64,000 bases of DNA from an uncultured Mailhella sp. Lineage in GTDB: Bacteria; Desulfobacterota; Desulfovibrionia; Desulfovibrionales; Desulfovibrionaceae. The translations under genes were made by a program, and so were the position numbers. The stretch is from the NCBI RefSeq assembly GCF_944324995.1, contig NZ_CALUYL010000007.1, positions 37,820 through 101,819 of the forward strand, read 5' to 3'. Position 1 is the stretch's first letter, and every line of letters starts with the position of its first letter. Positions 54,044 through 63,373 of this stretch are shown one piece after another. The notes under the pieces were generated by a model that made no database searches, was not told the origin of the DNA, and saw only the letters and a list, made by a program, of their open reading frames with translations.

Positions 54044-54376
54044 ATCGTACGCCGGAGAACCAAAGTTCGGTCGCCTCCCTTTGCCGCACAACGGAAAACA
54101 GCCTCTTTTGCGCAAATGAAAACAGAGCATTTGCCGACGCTTCACTCTCCCTGCTTCCGCAGAACGCCGCCCGTCCGAAACCACGCGTCTCCCCTCTCTC
54201 ACTCGTCGCAACGCGCAAAAATCACACGCCGAGTCTGAAAAAAACGCATCGCTTCGCCCGCCGTTCATTTTTGCAAATCTCCGTCGAGCGTCTGCCGTCG
54301 TTCCGAAATCGGAACGCCGTCTTCTCCGCTTTTCCGCACCGCATCCTCCGAAAAATTCCCCGGATCCGGTGTTGTT

Positions 54377-54391
54377 TTTGCAAATGCGCAA
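54377..54391. promoter_or_regulatory. TTTGC-N6-GCAA site
   Basis: TTTGCAAATGCGCAA, about 145-155 bp upstream of the plus-strand sigma-54 promoter, a normal enhancer distance. Confidence 0.45.
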
Positions 54392-54532
54392 GCCGGAACG
54401 CCCTTTCCGCCCGTCTCATCCTTTCTTTTTGCGCGCTTTTTCATTTGCACTTTGGAAAACATGGCGAACATCACGCGCCGAGCGCTGAGAAAAGCTCTTC
54501 TATCCCTTGAAAAGTAATGCATATTTTTTATT

Positions 54533-54548
54533 TGGCATGATATTTGCT
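54533..54548 (+). promoter_or_regulatory. Sigma-54 promoter of the MFS/amidohydrolase/TRAP unit
   Basis: TGGCATGATATTTGCT: GG (54534-54535) and GC (54546-54547) are exactly 10 nt apart, a near-consensus site, 46 bp before the MFS start. Confidence 0.85.
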
Positions 54549-54593
54549 TGAGAATTCACAAATACCATGTTCAACCTCTTCGGGGTCACGGAT

Positions 54594-55775
54594 ATGAATG
54601 CAGTCCTTAAAGAAAAACTCGCCGTCTCCGGCAACGGGGAATACGCCGCGCTGCTTCTGGTCACCGTGCTGACGTTCATGGGATTCTATTGCCCGCAGCC
54701 TCTTCTGGCCACCGTGGCAACGGAAGCTCACGTGTCCCAGCCGGTCGCCAGTCTCATGATGACGGTGACCATTCTCCCCTTTGCCGTTGCTCCCTTCCTT
54801 TACGGGAAGCTGCTTCACTTCCTCACCCTGACTCGCCTGCTGATGCTGGCGCTTATCGGAGCGGGCGCATCGCTCTGCCTTGCCGGACTCTCCGGCAGCT
54901 TTGCCCCTGCGCTGCTCTTCCGCACCATTCAAGGCATTCTGCTGCCCGCCATTCTTCTCTGTCTGACCACCCGGCTCGGGGTCATGTACTCCGGCCGGAC
55001 GCTCCAGACCAGAATGGCCACCTACGCCGCCATGACCATGGTCGGAGCCTACGGCGGACGCATTCTTGCAGGCGTTCTGTGTTCCGCGTTTTCCACCGGC
55101 GTCACGCTCGTGGCGTTCGGCGTCATGCAGCTTCTGGCCGTGCTGCCCGCATTGTTCATCGCCGACGCGGAAAAAATCGGAAGTCACGAATTTACGCCTT
55201 CCGCCGTGCTCGACTTTCTCTGCGACAAACAGCTGCTGCCCGTGCTGCTTATAGGCCCCGTGTGTATTTTCGGTTATTCCGCGGTGCTCAACTTTCTCCC
55301 CTTCCATCTCCGCCATCTCGACAGCGCCATTTCCGAAAGCACCGTGGGACTCGTGTACATCTGCGGCATCGTCAGCGCCTGCGTAACCATGGGAAGCCGC
55401 CCTCTGCTCAAGATTCTGCGGGGCGAATGGAATCTTCTTCTCGCCGCCACGGTCGTGTTCTTTCTCTTCCTGCCCCTGTTCGCCGCTCCGAGCATGGTCG
55501 CTTCCTGCGCGGCCATGCTGGGCGCGAGCGTAGGCTTTGCCGTCATCTACGGAAACTCCCCCGGCATGGTGAACAGAGCCTCGGCCTACGACAAGGGCAT
55601 GACCAACAGCATGTATCTCTGCATCTACTACCTGTGCAGCGCCCTCGGTTCCGTCATTCCCGTCATGGTGTACGACTCCTTCGGCTCCATAGCCTTCATT
55701 CTTCTCGAAATCGGCATCATGGCTGCAGACGCCGCCCTCATTCTCTTTGCAAGAAACAGGATCACCCTGAAATAA
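54594..55775 (+). CDS. MFS transporter
   Basis: A 393-residue major facilitator with about twelve helices. The N-terminal half has FYCPQPLLATVATEAHVSQ and a loop 2-3 region YGKLLHFLTLTRLL; a weaker repeat occurs in the second half. ATG 54594 is preferred because GGGG lies upstream; an ATG at 54567 lacks a ribosome site. It is first in a plus-strand unit with a sigma-54 promoter, followed by a YtcJ-like hydrolase and a TRAP system, so it likely moves a substrate or product of the radical pathway. Direction is unknown. Confidence 0.88.
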   Translation: MNAVLKEKLAVSGNGEYAALLLVTVLTFMGFYCPQPLLATVATEAHVSQPVASLMMTVTILPFAVAPFLYGKLLHFLTLTRLLMLALIGAGASLCLAGLSGSFAPALLFRTIQGILLPAILLCLTTRLGVMYSGRTLQTRMATYAAMTMVGAYGGRILAGVLCSAFSTGVTLVAFGVMQLLAVLPALFIADAEKIGSHEFTPSAVLDFLCDKQLLPVLLIGPVCIFGYSAVLNFLPFHLRHLDSAISESTVGLVYICGIVSACVTMGSRPLLKILRGEWNLLLAATVVFFLFLPLFAAPSMVASCAAMLGASVGFAVIYGNSPGMVNRASAYDKGMTNSMYLCIYYLCSALGSVIPVMVYDSFGSIAFILLEIGIMAADAALILFARNRITLK

Positions 55776-55801
55776 TTCCCCGGCATAAAAAGGAGAGGAC
55801 C

Positions 55802-57430
55802 ATGTCCAGATACATTTTCACCAACGGAAACATCCTCACCATGGATGACGCCGTTCCCTTTGCGGAAGCCGTTGCCGTCGACGGCGGACTGATCGCGGGC
55901 GCGGGCTCGCTGGCCGACATGAAATCCGCCATGCCCGACGCGCAGATACGCGATCTTCAGGGGCACACCCTGCTTCCCGGCTTCATCGACGGCCACAGTC
56001 ACTTTCCCTCCGGCGGCATGAACCGTCTGTTCGGCGCGGATCTGGCCGTGACCACCATGACGGAACTGCTGAACAGGCTGCGGAAAAAAGCTGCGGAAGA
56101 TCGCCCCAACGAATGGATCATCGGGCACAGCTTCGACGAGCAGTTCATGGAAGGCAAACGCTTTCCCACCGCCCGGGAACTGGACGAAGCATCCACGCAG
56201 TATCCCATTTTCATGCGCCATGTGAGCGGACACACCGGCTACGTGAACTCCCGCGCGCTGGCCCTGGCCGGCATCACCCGCGACACGCCCGATCCCGCCG
56301 GCGGCATCATCGGCCGCTATCCCGACGGCACGCCCAACGGCGTTCTGGAAGGCATTCCCGCGCAGACGCTTGTGCGCCGTCTCATTCCGCCCTACTCGCG
56401 CGAAGAGATGAAGCAGGCGCTGCTTGCCGAAAGCCGCGTGTACACGGCTGCCGGCATCACCACGGCGCAGGGCGGCCCGGCCTTCTCGCCCATGGACGCG
56501 GAAATGGGCTATGAAGTGACCAAACTTTTCCTCGACTGCGCCCGCGACGGCTCCCTGCCTCTGCGCGCCGTGCTCTTCGTGCGCGCCAACTGTCTGGAAA
56601 AGCTGGATCCCTACCCCGTATGCCGGGCAGGAACCGATCTTTCAGGCTGCGGCATGGTCACCCTCGGCGCGGCCAAGCTGTGGGCCGACGGCGATCCGCG
56701 CGCCCACACCGGCTATTTCAGCCGCCCCTATGCCCTGAAACGCGAAGGCGAAGGAGACTTCTACGGAGAGTATCTCTACACGCCCGAAGCCCTCACGCGA
56801 CTCATTCTGCCCATGCACCTCAGAGGCTGGCAGATAGCCATCCACGCCAACGGCGACGCCGGCATAGAAACCGTGCTCACCGCCTACGAAAACCTTCAGC
56901 GCCTGGCCCCCCGCCCCGACGCCCGGCATCTCATCATCCATTCCCAGTACGCCACGCAGAAACAGCTCATGCGCATGGTCATGGCGGGCGTGTATCCCTG
57001 CTTCTTCACCGCGCCTCTCTACTACTGGGATCACATTCACGAACAGGAAGTCGGCAGGGAACGCGTAGAAAACTTCTGTCCGCTGGGCGATGCCGCCCGC
57101 CTGGGACTTCGCTTCAACCTTCATACCGACAGCCCCATCCTGCCCGTTGATCCGCTGGTGCAGGTAGGACTTGCCGTCACGCGCACCTCCCGTGCCGGAA
57201 CCGTGCGCGGACGTCATCAGGCGCTCAGTCCGTGGCGCGCTCTCAAGGCCGTCACCATAGACGCCGCCTTCCTCAACTTTGAAGAACACTGCAAAGGCTC
57301 CATCAGACCCGGCAAGTATGCCGACTTTGTCGTTCTTGACCGCAATCCTCTGAGCGTGCCCGGCGAAGAGATCAAGGACATCAAGGTGCTGACAACCATT
57401 GTCGGCGGTCGTGACGCATATCAGGGCTGA
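55802..57430 (+). CDS. YtcJ-like amidohydrolase family protein
   Basis: A 542-residue metal-dependent hydrolase of the YtcJ/AepA group. The metal pair is intact in LLPGFIDGHSHFPSGGMN, and ADGDPRAHTGYFSRP, AIHANGDAGIETVL and HTDSPILPVDPLVQV follow in family order, with a C-terminal GSIRPGKYADFVVLDRNPL stretch. Family members remove amide or acyl groups from small molecules. AGGAG precedes ATG 55802. It sits between an MFS carrier and a TRAP transporter, so it could release the imported compound from an amide before radical cleavage. Confidence 0.9.
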   Translation: MSRYIFTNGNILTMDDAVPFAEAVAVDGGLIAGAGSLADMKSAMPDAQIRDLQGHTLLPGFIDGHSHFPSGGMNRLFGADLAVTTMTELLNRLRKKAAEDRPNEWIIGHSFDEQFMEGKRFPTARELDEASTQYPIFMRHVSGHTGYVNSRALALAGITRDTPDPAGGIIGRYPDGTPNGVLEGIPAQTLVRRLIPPYSREEMKQALLAESRVYTAAGITTAQGGPAFSPMDAEMGYEVTKLFLDCARDGSLPLRAVLFVRANCLEKLDPYPVCRAGTDLSGCGMVTLGAAKLWADGDPRAHTGYFSRPYALKREGEGDFYGEYLYTPEALTRLILPMHLRGWQIAIHANGDAGIETVLTAYENLQRLAPRPDARHLIIHSQYATQKQLMRMVMAGVYPCFFTAPLYYWDHIHEQEVGRERVENFCPLGDAARLGLRFNLHTDSPILPVDPLVQVGLAVTRTSRAGTVRGRHQALSPWRALKAVTIDAAFLNFEEHCKGSIRPGKYADFVVLDRNPLSVPGEEIKDIKVLTTIVGGRDAYQG

Positions 57431-57463
57431 CAGCCCTCAACCTTACCCATCCAAGGAGTTACC

Positions 57464-58720
57464 ATGAACCGGAACAAGGACGTCGAATCTCAGGACATCA
57501 AACAGCGCATGCAGGTTTCCCGCAGAGACTTCATGAAAATTTCCAGCATGTTCGGTGTCACCTCCACCGTTCTGGCCGCCGCGGCCATGGCCGGCGTCAT
57601 CACGGCTCCCCGCCTGGCGAAGGCCGCCAACAGCGTCTATGAAAAGCGCTTCAAGACTCCCGCCAAGTACAATCTGAAGTTCGGCGGCGCCGACAAGGAC
57701 GCCAGAATGCTGCTCATGAACCGCATCGGCTTCCTCGACTTCTGCCGCGATCTGGAAGAACGTTCCGACGGCGCCATCCGCATCGAATACATCGGCGCAA
57801 ACCAGATCTCCACGGAAGCCAACGGCGTGTCCAAGTGTCAGCAGGGCATCATCGACATCTTCGGCGGCGCCACGCAGAACGCTTCCGGCTCCGCCCCCTA
57901 CTACAACGTGCTCGACTTTGCCTACATGTTCCCGAGCCGCGCCTCCATCTATCATTTCCTCTACTCTCCCGCCAGCAACCGTCTGCTGCGCGAGCCTCTC
58001 CGCAAGCGTCACGGCATTCACTTCCTGTTCTCCGGCGTGGAAATGCGCAACCTGTTCATGGGCCTCAAGTTCAAGGACGCTCCCCTCATCACCTCCATCG
58101 ATCAGCTGCAGGGCACCAAGAACCGCTCCACCGGCACGCAGCTCGGCATCATCACCATGAAGCTGCTCGGCCTCAACCCCGTGCCCGTGGCCTGGGAAGA
58201 AACCTACGACGCCCTGCGTCAGGGCCTCATCGACGGTCAGGAAAGCATCGCCAACGCCATTCCCATGGCCAACATGGTGGGCGTCACCTCCCAGATGGTG
58301 GGACTGGAATTCTTCCCCGGCACCATGCACACCGCCATGTCCGCCAAGGTCTTCGACAAGCTGGACGCACAGTCTCAGGAAATGGTCATGGAATCGGCCT
58401 ACTATACGCAGTCCTACATCCAGGGCCTCAACGAAGCCACCATGGTGAACTTCACGGGCGCCACCATGCCCCCTGTGGAAGGCACGGAATTCGCCAAGGG
58501 CGGCGTGCGCGTTTCCCTCTTCAGCGCCGAAGAAAAAAAGAAGTGCGAAGACATGGCCTCGCCCAAGACCAACCCCAAGCCCTGGGAAACCTGGCGCGAA
58601 CGCCTCAACAAGATGGCCGGAGACATCGACGTCTATACGGAAATCTACAATGTTGCGCATGAAATTCCCGTCGATATGCGCGCCGACACGGTGGAACCCC
58701 GCCGCTGGTGGAAGAACTAG
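57464..58720 (+). CDS. dctP: TRAP transporter substrate-binding protein DctP, Tat signal
   Basis: A 418-residue periplasmic receptor of the DctP type, feeding the DctQ and DctM proteins downstream. The N-terminus has a twin-arginine signal (VSRRDFMKISSMFG) after a 19-residue charged leader. The ligand domain shows YNLKFGGADKDARML, FGGATQNASGSAPYYNVLDF and a long mid-region with the typical Arg (EMRNLFMGLKFKDAP). AAGGAG precedes the start. Tat export of a TRAP receptor is known but less usual. Substrate unknown; the context suggests a sulfonate, amide or carboxylate. Confidence 0.93.
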   Translation: MNRNKDVESQDIKQRMQVSRRDFMKISSMFGVTSTVLAAAAMAGVITAPRLAKAANSVYEKRFKTPAKYNLKFGGADKDARMLLMNRIGFLDFCRDLEERSDGAIRIEYIGANQISTEANGVSKCQQGIIDIFGGATQNASGSAPYYNVLDFAYMFPSRASIYHFLYSPASNRLLREPLRKRHGIHFLFSGVEMRNLFMGLKFKDAPLITSIDQLQGTKNRSTGTQLGIITMKLLGLNPVPVAWEETYDALRQGLIDGQESIANAIPMANMVGVTSQMVGLEFFPGTMHTAMSAKVFDKLDAQSQEMVMESAYYTQSYIQGLNEATMVNFTGATMPPVEGTEFAKGGVRVSLFSAEEKKKCEDMASPKTNPKPWETWRERLNKMAGDIDVYTEIYNVAHEIPVDMRADTVEPRRWWKN

Positions 58721-58730
58721 TCCCTAAGAC

Positions 58731-58759
58731 GCGGCCTTCCCGCCCGCCGGGAAGGCCGC
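58731..58759 (+). other. Intercistronic stem-loop after dctP
   Basis: GCGGCCTTCCCG pairs perfectly with CGGGAAGGCCGC over 5 nt with no T-run. Such stems often protect the upstream mRNA so that more receptor than permease is made. Confidence 0.6.
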
Positions 58760-58778
58760 CACGGAGAACAAAGAGCGT

Positions 58779-59300
58779 ATGAACATCAAACGCGTGCTCA
58801 AATATCTGGATGACAACATCGAACGGATCATCATCATTATTTCCTACTTCATGATGGCCGCCATCATCTTCGAGGAAGTCATCAAACGTTTTCTTTTCAA
58901 TTCCCAGGCCGCCTGGAGCGTGCAGATTCCCATTTATCTCTTCCTCATTCTCGCGTGGATAGGCGCCTCCTACAATGCCAAGGTGCGTTCCCATCTGCGT
59001 TTTGAGGCCCTGCGCGCCTCCATGGGGCCGAGAATGAAATATCTGTGTGAAATCATAGACTATCTCGCATGGGTTGTTCTTTCCGTCGTGGTCATCTGGG
59101 TGACTATTGAACAGGTGCAGATCAACCGCGACAACTTTTCCATGGTGCTGGGCACGGAAATCATGACCTGGTACTTCATCGCCGTCACGCCGCTCGGCTG
59201 GGCGCTGATTCTCTTCCGCGTCACCCAGAATCTCATTCAGGACACGCGGAACTTCCTTTCCGCAATACGCTCGCAAAAAAGCCGCAAGGCCACTGTTTAG
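58779..59300 (+). CDS. dctQ: TRAP transporter small permease DctQ
   Basis: A 173-residue membrane protein with four hydrophobic helices, including IIIIISYFMMAAIIFEEVIKR and the late WYFIAVTPLGWALILFRV, as expected for the small TRAP subunit. It follows dctP with a hairpin in between and precedes dctM by 9 bp. With DctM it forms the inner-membrane transporter. No odd features are seen. Confidence 0.92.
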   Translation: MNIKRVLKYLDDNIERIIIIISYFMMAAIIFEEVIKRFLFNSQAAWSVQIPIYLFLILAWIGASYNAKVRSHLRFEALRASMGPRMKYLCEIIDYLAWVVLSVVVIWVTIEQVQINRDNFSMVLGTEIMTWYFIAVTPLGWALILFRVTQNLIQDTRNFLSAIRSQKSRKATV

Positions 59301-59309
59301 GGGGACATC

Positions 59310-60563
59310 ATGATTGCGCTCATCAGCCTTGCCTGTGTGCTTCTCTTTCTCATCGGCTCCCCCGTGCTGCTGGTCATCGGCCTCTGGTCCGTCGGCGTGA
59401 GCCTCGTCATCGACATGCCGCTTTCCAACTTCGGCGTCACGCTGTTTGAGGGGCTCAACGCCTTCGCTCTGCTCGCCATGCCTCTGTTCATTCTCACCGG
59501 CGACCTCATCAACGCCGCAGGCATCGCCCGCAAGCTCACCGCCTTCGCCCACGCCTGCCTCGGCTGGATGCGCGGCGGCTTCGGCATGGCCACCCTCGGC
59601 GCGTGCGGCGCCTTTGCCGCTATTTCCGGCTCCAACGCCGCCACCGCCGCCACCATCGGCGCCATCATGTATCCGCAGATGAAGGACGACGGCTACAACA
59701 AGGAATTCTCCGCCGTCACCATCGCCGCCGGCGGCACCGTGGGCATCATCATTCCGCCCTCCATCCTGTTCATCACCTACGGATTTCTGACCAACCTTTC
59801 CATCAACGATCTGTTCACCGCGGGCGTCGTGCCCGGTCTGCTCATGATCTTCGGCATGATGGCCGTGTGCTTCTTCATGTCGTGGAAGCACAAGTGGGGA
59901 ACCCTGATCTCCTTCAGCCCCGCCCGCGTGGTCAAAACCGGCTGCCAGGCCTATCTCGGCTTCATCGCCATCTTCGTCATCATGTACGGCATTTCCAGCG
60001 GCGCTTTCTCTCCCACCGAATCGGCCGCCATGTGCGTGGGCTTCTGCTTCTTCGCCGGCCTGCTCATCACCCGCGAACTCAGTCTGCGTCAGCTGCCGGA
60101 AGTGCTGTTCAACTCCGGCAAGATGGTAGGCATGGTCGCTCCCCTCGTGGCCGTTTCCATGGCCATGCAGCAGGTGCTCTCCGCTCTCGGCATCGCCAGG
60201 GTCATGAACGACGTGTTCGGAGGCATGGGCTACATGGGCGTTCTGCTCTGCTCCATGGGCATCATCTTCATCGCGGGCATGGTGCTCGAATCGGTGCCCG
60301 TGGTAACCATCTTCGCTCCCATTCTGGCCCCCGTGGCCGCGGCCGCGGGCATCAATCCCATCCAGTTCGCCATGGTCGTTCTTGTGGGCACGGCCATCGG
60401 ATTCATCACGCCTCCCTTCGGTCTGAACCTCTTCGTGGTCAGCACCGTCACGGACATTCCCTACAACCGATTGCTGAAATACGTGCCGCACTACCTGTTT
60501 GCCCTGCTCGCGGTATGGTTCAGCATTGCCTTCATCCCCTCGCTCTCCCTGTTCTTGCTGTAG
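59310..60563 (+). CDS. dctM: TRAP transporter large permease DctM
   Basis: A 417-residue inner-membrane permease with about twelve helices. Typical DctM stretches are ALLAMPLFILTGDLINAAGIARKL, AAISGSNAATAATIGAIMYPQM, TIAAGGTVGIIIPPSILFI and GFITPPFGLNLFVVSTVTD. It would import the substrate held by DctP with the sodium or proton gradient. The stop is followed by a strong terminator, so this ends the unit that starts at 54594. Confidence 0.95.
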   Translation: MIALISLACVLLFLIGSPVLLVIGLWSVGVSLVIDMPLSNFGVTLFEGLNAFALLAMPLFILTGDLINAAGIARKLTAFAHACLGWMRGGFGMATLGACGAFAAISGSNAATAATIGAIMYPQMKDDGYNKEFSAVTIAAGGTVGIIIPPSILFITYGFLTNLSINDLFTAGVVPGLLMIFGMMAVCFFMSWKHKWGTLISFSPARVVKTGCQAYLGFIAIFVIMYGISSGAFSPTESAAMCVGFCFFAGLLITRELSLRQLPEVLFNSGKMVGMVAPLVAVSMAMQQVLSALGIARVMNDVFGGMGYMGVLLCSMGIIFIAGMVLESVPVVTIFAPILAPVAAAAGINPIQFAMVVLVGTAIGFITPPFGLNLFVVSTVTDIPYNRLLKYVPHYLFALLAVWFSIAFIPSLSLFLL

Positions 60564-60584
60564 CCTTTCCTCAAATCTGAACGC

Positions 60585-60617
60585 AAAAGGCGGAACGACC
60601 AGCTCGCTCCGCCTTTT
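60585..60617 (+). terminator. Terminator of the TRAP unit
   Basis: AAAAGGCGGA (60585-60594) pairs with TCCGCCTTTT (60608-60617), followed by further T. Confidence 0.85.
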
Positions 60618-60757
60618 TTGCGCATGACAGGGCGCGACGACTCAACGATCCAGACTTCCGGCCTCGCTCGACATTGCCCACCCGCTCATGCCTTCCTGCA
60701 CGACAAAGGGGCGACGCCCTGCGGCATCGCCCCCTGTTTTCTATTCAAACAAAATTT

Positions 60758-61972
60758 CTACATTTTGCCCTTCAGAAGATCGGCAATCTGGGTCACGTCC
60801 TTGTCGCCGCGACCGGAGAGGCAGACCATGATGATCTTGTCCTTGTCCAGGGTGGGAGCCAGGCGCATGGCGTGGGCCAGAGCGTGCGAGGATTCCAGCG
60901 CGGGAATGATGCCTTCCTTGCGCGACAGCGTGAGGAACGCATTCACGGCCTCTTCGTCGGTCACGGTCACGTATTCGGCGCGGCCGGAGTCCTTGAGCTG
61001 GCAGTGTTCCGGGCCCACGCCGGGGTAGTCGAGGCCCGCGGAGATGGAATACACGGGAGCCACGCCGCCGTTCTCATCCTGAAGCAGGTAGCCGTTGAAG
61101 CCGTGCAGGATGCCGGGCTTGCCCTTGCAGAGGCTCGCCGCGTGCTGGCCGTAGCCCATGCCCTTGCCTCCGGGTTCCACGCCCACGAGCTTGACTTCCG
61201 CGTCGTCGAGGAAGCCCGCGAACATGCCGATGGAGTTGGAGCCTCCGCCCACGCACGCCACGGCGTAGTCGGGAAGCCGCCCAATCTGCTCAATGCTCTG
61301 GGCGCGCGCCTCGCGGCCGATGATGGACTGGAAATGACGCACCATGACGGGGTAGGGATGCGGACCCACGGCGGAACCGAGCACATAGAACATGCTCGGA
61401 TCGTTGACGAAGCAGTCGAGAGCCTCGTCCACGGCCTCCTTGAGGGTGCGCTGACCGCTCATGGCCGCGCGCACTTCGGCGCCCATCATGCGCATGCGGA
61501 ACACGTTGAGGGCCTGCCGATGCATGTCCTCCTCGCCCATGTACACGACGCACTCCATGCCGAAGAGCGCGGCCGTGGCGGCCGTGGCCACGCCGTGCTG
61601 ACCGGCGCCGGTTTCCGCCACCAGGCGTTTTTTGCCCATGCGCCTGGCGAGCAGCACCTGACCGAGGGTGTTGTTGATCTTGTGCGCGCCGAGATGGTTC
61701 AGGTCTTCGCGCTTCAGATAGATCTGCGCGCCGCCGAGTTCGCGGCTCAGATTGCGGCAGTGGAAGATGGGGGAAGGACGCCCGCAGTAGTGGGTGAACA
61801 GATCGGCCAGCTCGGCCTTAAATTCGGGATCGTCGCGATATTTAATGAAGGCGTCGTTGACTTCGTCCAGCACCTTCTTGAGGGACTCGGGAACGAACTG
61901 GCCGCCGTAGGGGCCGAAGAAACCGGTTTCAAACGCCTGGGCACAAGTCTTGCTGGATTCGGAAACGCTCAT
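60758..61972 (-). CDS. trpB: Tryptophan synthase beta subunit
   Basis: A 404-residue PLP enzyme that joins indole and serine to give tryptophan. The PLP lysine is in [15 protein letters not shown], with [18 protein letters not shown] GAGQHG, the phosphate loop [15 protein letters not shown] and the final SGRGDKDV. Length and motifs are those of the classical TrpB1 type. AGGAG precedes the start. No trpA or other trp gene adjoins it on either side, yet a trp attenuator precedes it, so it is separately controlled by tryptophan supply. Confidence 0.96.
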   Translation of the reverse strand: MSVSESSKTCAQAFETGFFGPYGGQFVPESLKKVLDEVNDAFIKYRDDPEFKAELADLFTHYCGRPSPIFHCRNLSRELGGAQIYLKREDLNHLGAHKINNTLGQVLLARRMGKKRLVAETGAGQHGVATAATAALFGMECVVYMGEEDMHRQALNVFRMRMMGAEVRAAMSGQRTLKEAVDEALDCFVNDPSMFYVLGSAVGPHPYPVMVRHFQSIIGREARAQSIEQIGRLPDYAVACVGGGSNSIGMFAGFLDDAEVKLVGVEPGGKGMGYGQHAASLCKGKPGILHGFNGYLLQDENGGVAPVYSISAGLDYPGVGPEHCQLKDSGRAEYVTVTDEEAVNAFLTLSRKEGIIPALESSHALAHAMRLAPTLDKDKIIMVCLSGRGDKDVTQIADLLKGKM

Positions 61973-62018
61973 GACTTACTCCTTCTGTCGTGGAGTACGG
62001 CCTTCCTCTTCCGGCTGT

Positions 62019-62051
62019 AAAAAAACCGCGGCCGTTACTCCGACCGCGGTT
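62019..62051 (-). terminator. trp attenuator terminator
   Basis: On the minus strand AACCGCGGTC pairs with GGCCGCGGTT over 8 nt, followed by a run of T. The upstream part of this stem (AGAACC, 62053-62048) can instead pair with GGTTCT at 62085-62080, giving the antiterminator. It lies between the leader peptide and trpB. Confidence 0.9.
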
Positions 62052-62093
62052 CTAATATTTTTGCTTCTGATAATACTCCAGAACCCGGCCCCT

Positions 62094-62147
62094 TTAGCAG
62101 GGCCACCACCACATGCAGGTAAAAGTTCTGGAAGCGTTCGTGTTCAT
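62094..62147 (-). CDS. trpL: trp leader peptide
   Basis: A 17-residue leader, MNTNASRTFTCMWWWPC, preceded by AAGGA. Three Trp codons in a row sit where a stalled ribosome would mask segment 1 (CCAGAAC, 62131-62125), freeing segment 2 (GGGTTCTGG, 62086-62078) to pair with segment 3 and prevent termination before trpB. Length, position and pairing match classical trp attenuation. Confidence 0.92.
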   Translation of the reverse strand: MNTNASRTFTCMWWWPC

Positions 62148-62218
62148 GGGTTCATCCTTAGCGAAAAAACGCGTCTGCGTCAAGGGGGCGTCGACGCTTC
62201 TTCACGCAAACGAGTTCT

Positions 62219-63319
62219 CTACGCGCCGCGGTAGCGATACCAGGCCGCGCAGCTTCCCTCGGTGGAAACCATGCACGGGCCGGTGGGATTCTGCGGCGTA
62301 CAAGCCTTGCCGAACAGCGGACACTGATCCGGCGAGAGCGCCCCGCGAAGGATGTCGCCGCAGCGGCAGCCGGGAATGTGCCCCGTTTCGCCGAGTTCGA
62401 TGCCGAGTCGTTCCAGGGCGTTGAAGTCGCGCCACTCGTCGCGCAGGGCGAGGCCGCTTTTCGGAATGTCGCCGAGACCGCGCCAGCGGGCGTCCGCCAC
62501 GCGGAACACCGTGTCCATGACGCGCCTTGCCTGCGGACTGCCTTCGGGGCTCACGGCGCGCACGTAGGTGTTGCCCACTTCCGGGCGGCCGCGGCGCAGC
62601 ATGTCGAGCATGAGGCAGAGCGCGGAAAGAATGTCGGCAGGCTCGAATCCGCCCACCACGGAAGGTCTGCCGAACTCCTTCGCCAGAAATTCAAAAGGCG
62701 CAAGTCCCAGCACCACGGCCACATGACCGGGCAGAAGAAAGGCGTCGATGCGGCGCGCGTCGTCCTTTTCCAGCAGAGCGCGCATGGCCGGAGGCACCAG
62801 CTTGTTGCACGGAATGATGCAGAAATTGGAAAGCCCCATGCTTCGGGCGCTCATCAGCGCTCCGGCAATGACGGGAGCCGTGGTTTCAAAGCCCACGGCC
62901 GGAAACACCACCGTGTCGCCGGGATGATCGGCCGCAAGCTTCACGGCGTCGAGCGGCGAATAGACCACCTGCACGCGCGCGCCTTCGGCCATGGCGTGCT
63001 TGAGGGAACGGCCGTCGGGCCCGGGCACGCGCAGAAGATCGCCGAACGTGGACACGATGACGTTCGGCTTTTCCGCGGCGCGGATGAAGGCCGCCACCTC
63101 GGAATCGTGCGTGACGCAGACCGGACAGCCCGGCCCGGAAAGATGCTCCAGACCTGCGGGCAGCAGGGAACGGAGACCGCTGCGGAAAATGGACACCGTA
63201 TGCGTGCCGCACACTTCCATGAAGCGCACGCCTCTGCCCAGAGCGTCGAGCTCTTCCGAGAGCCGGTCAAGCAGGGCGCGGCACAGCGCCGGATCGTGAA
63301 ACGAGGAAGAAATGTCCAT
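62219..63319 (-). CDS. hypD: Hydrogenase maturation protein HypD
   Basis: A 366-residue iron-sulfur protein that assembles the Fe(CN)2CO unit of [NiFe] hydrogenase with HypC. Conserved stretches are FMEVCGTHTVSIFRSGLRSLLP, GPGCPVCVT, FPAVGFETTAP and the C-terminal cluster region with CRCGDILRG, CPLFGKACTP and GPCMVSTEGSCAAWY. ATG 63319 is set by an AGGAGG site; a start 7 codons upstream is possible. The small ORF at 63374 lies 54 bp before it in the same direction. Confidence 0.96.
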   Translation of the reverse strand: MDISSSFHDPALCRALLDRLSEELDALGRGVRFMEVCGTHTVSIFRSGLRSLLPAGLEHLSGPGCPVCVTHDSEVAAFIRAAEKPNVIVSTFGDLLRVPGPDGRSLKHAMAEGARVQVVYSPLDAVKLAADHPGDTVVFPAVGFETTAPVIAGALMSARSMGLSNFCIIPCNKLVPPAMRALLEKDDARRIDAFLLPGHVAVVLGLAPFEFLAKEFGRPSVVGGFEPADILSALCLMLDMLRRGRPEVGNTYVRAVSPEGSPQARRVMDTVFRVADARWRGLGDIPKSGLALRDEWRDFNALERLGIELGETGHIPGCRCGDILRGALSPDQCPLFGKACTPQNPTGPCMVSTEGSCAAWYRYRGA

Positions 63320-63373
63320 GCGGCCTCCTGAAAACTTCATTTCTCTCTGGGGTAAACGCGAGCGTCCGCCCTG

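Larger units (their letters stand above)
53793..54593. other. Divergent regulatory region
   Basis: These 801 bases hold no supported gene. They carry two outward-facing sigma-54-type promoters near each end and a cluster of TTTGC/GCAAA elements in the middle (for example 54030-54043, 54107-54117, 54377-54391). Base composition differs from neighbouring coding DNA, with many short T- and C-rich runs. It looks like a shared enhancer block. Confidence 0.6.

Noticed and set aside
53957..54510. Open frames in the divergent regulatory region
   Set aside because: They are Arg- or Cys-rich, lack ribosome sites and overlap the promoter and repeat cluster.
55802..57430. Start of the YtcJ-like gene as far upstream as 54689
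   Set aside because: That extension overlaps the MFS gene in another frame; AAAGGAGAGG before ATG 55802 and the MSRYIFTNGNIL start fit the family.
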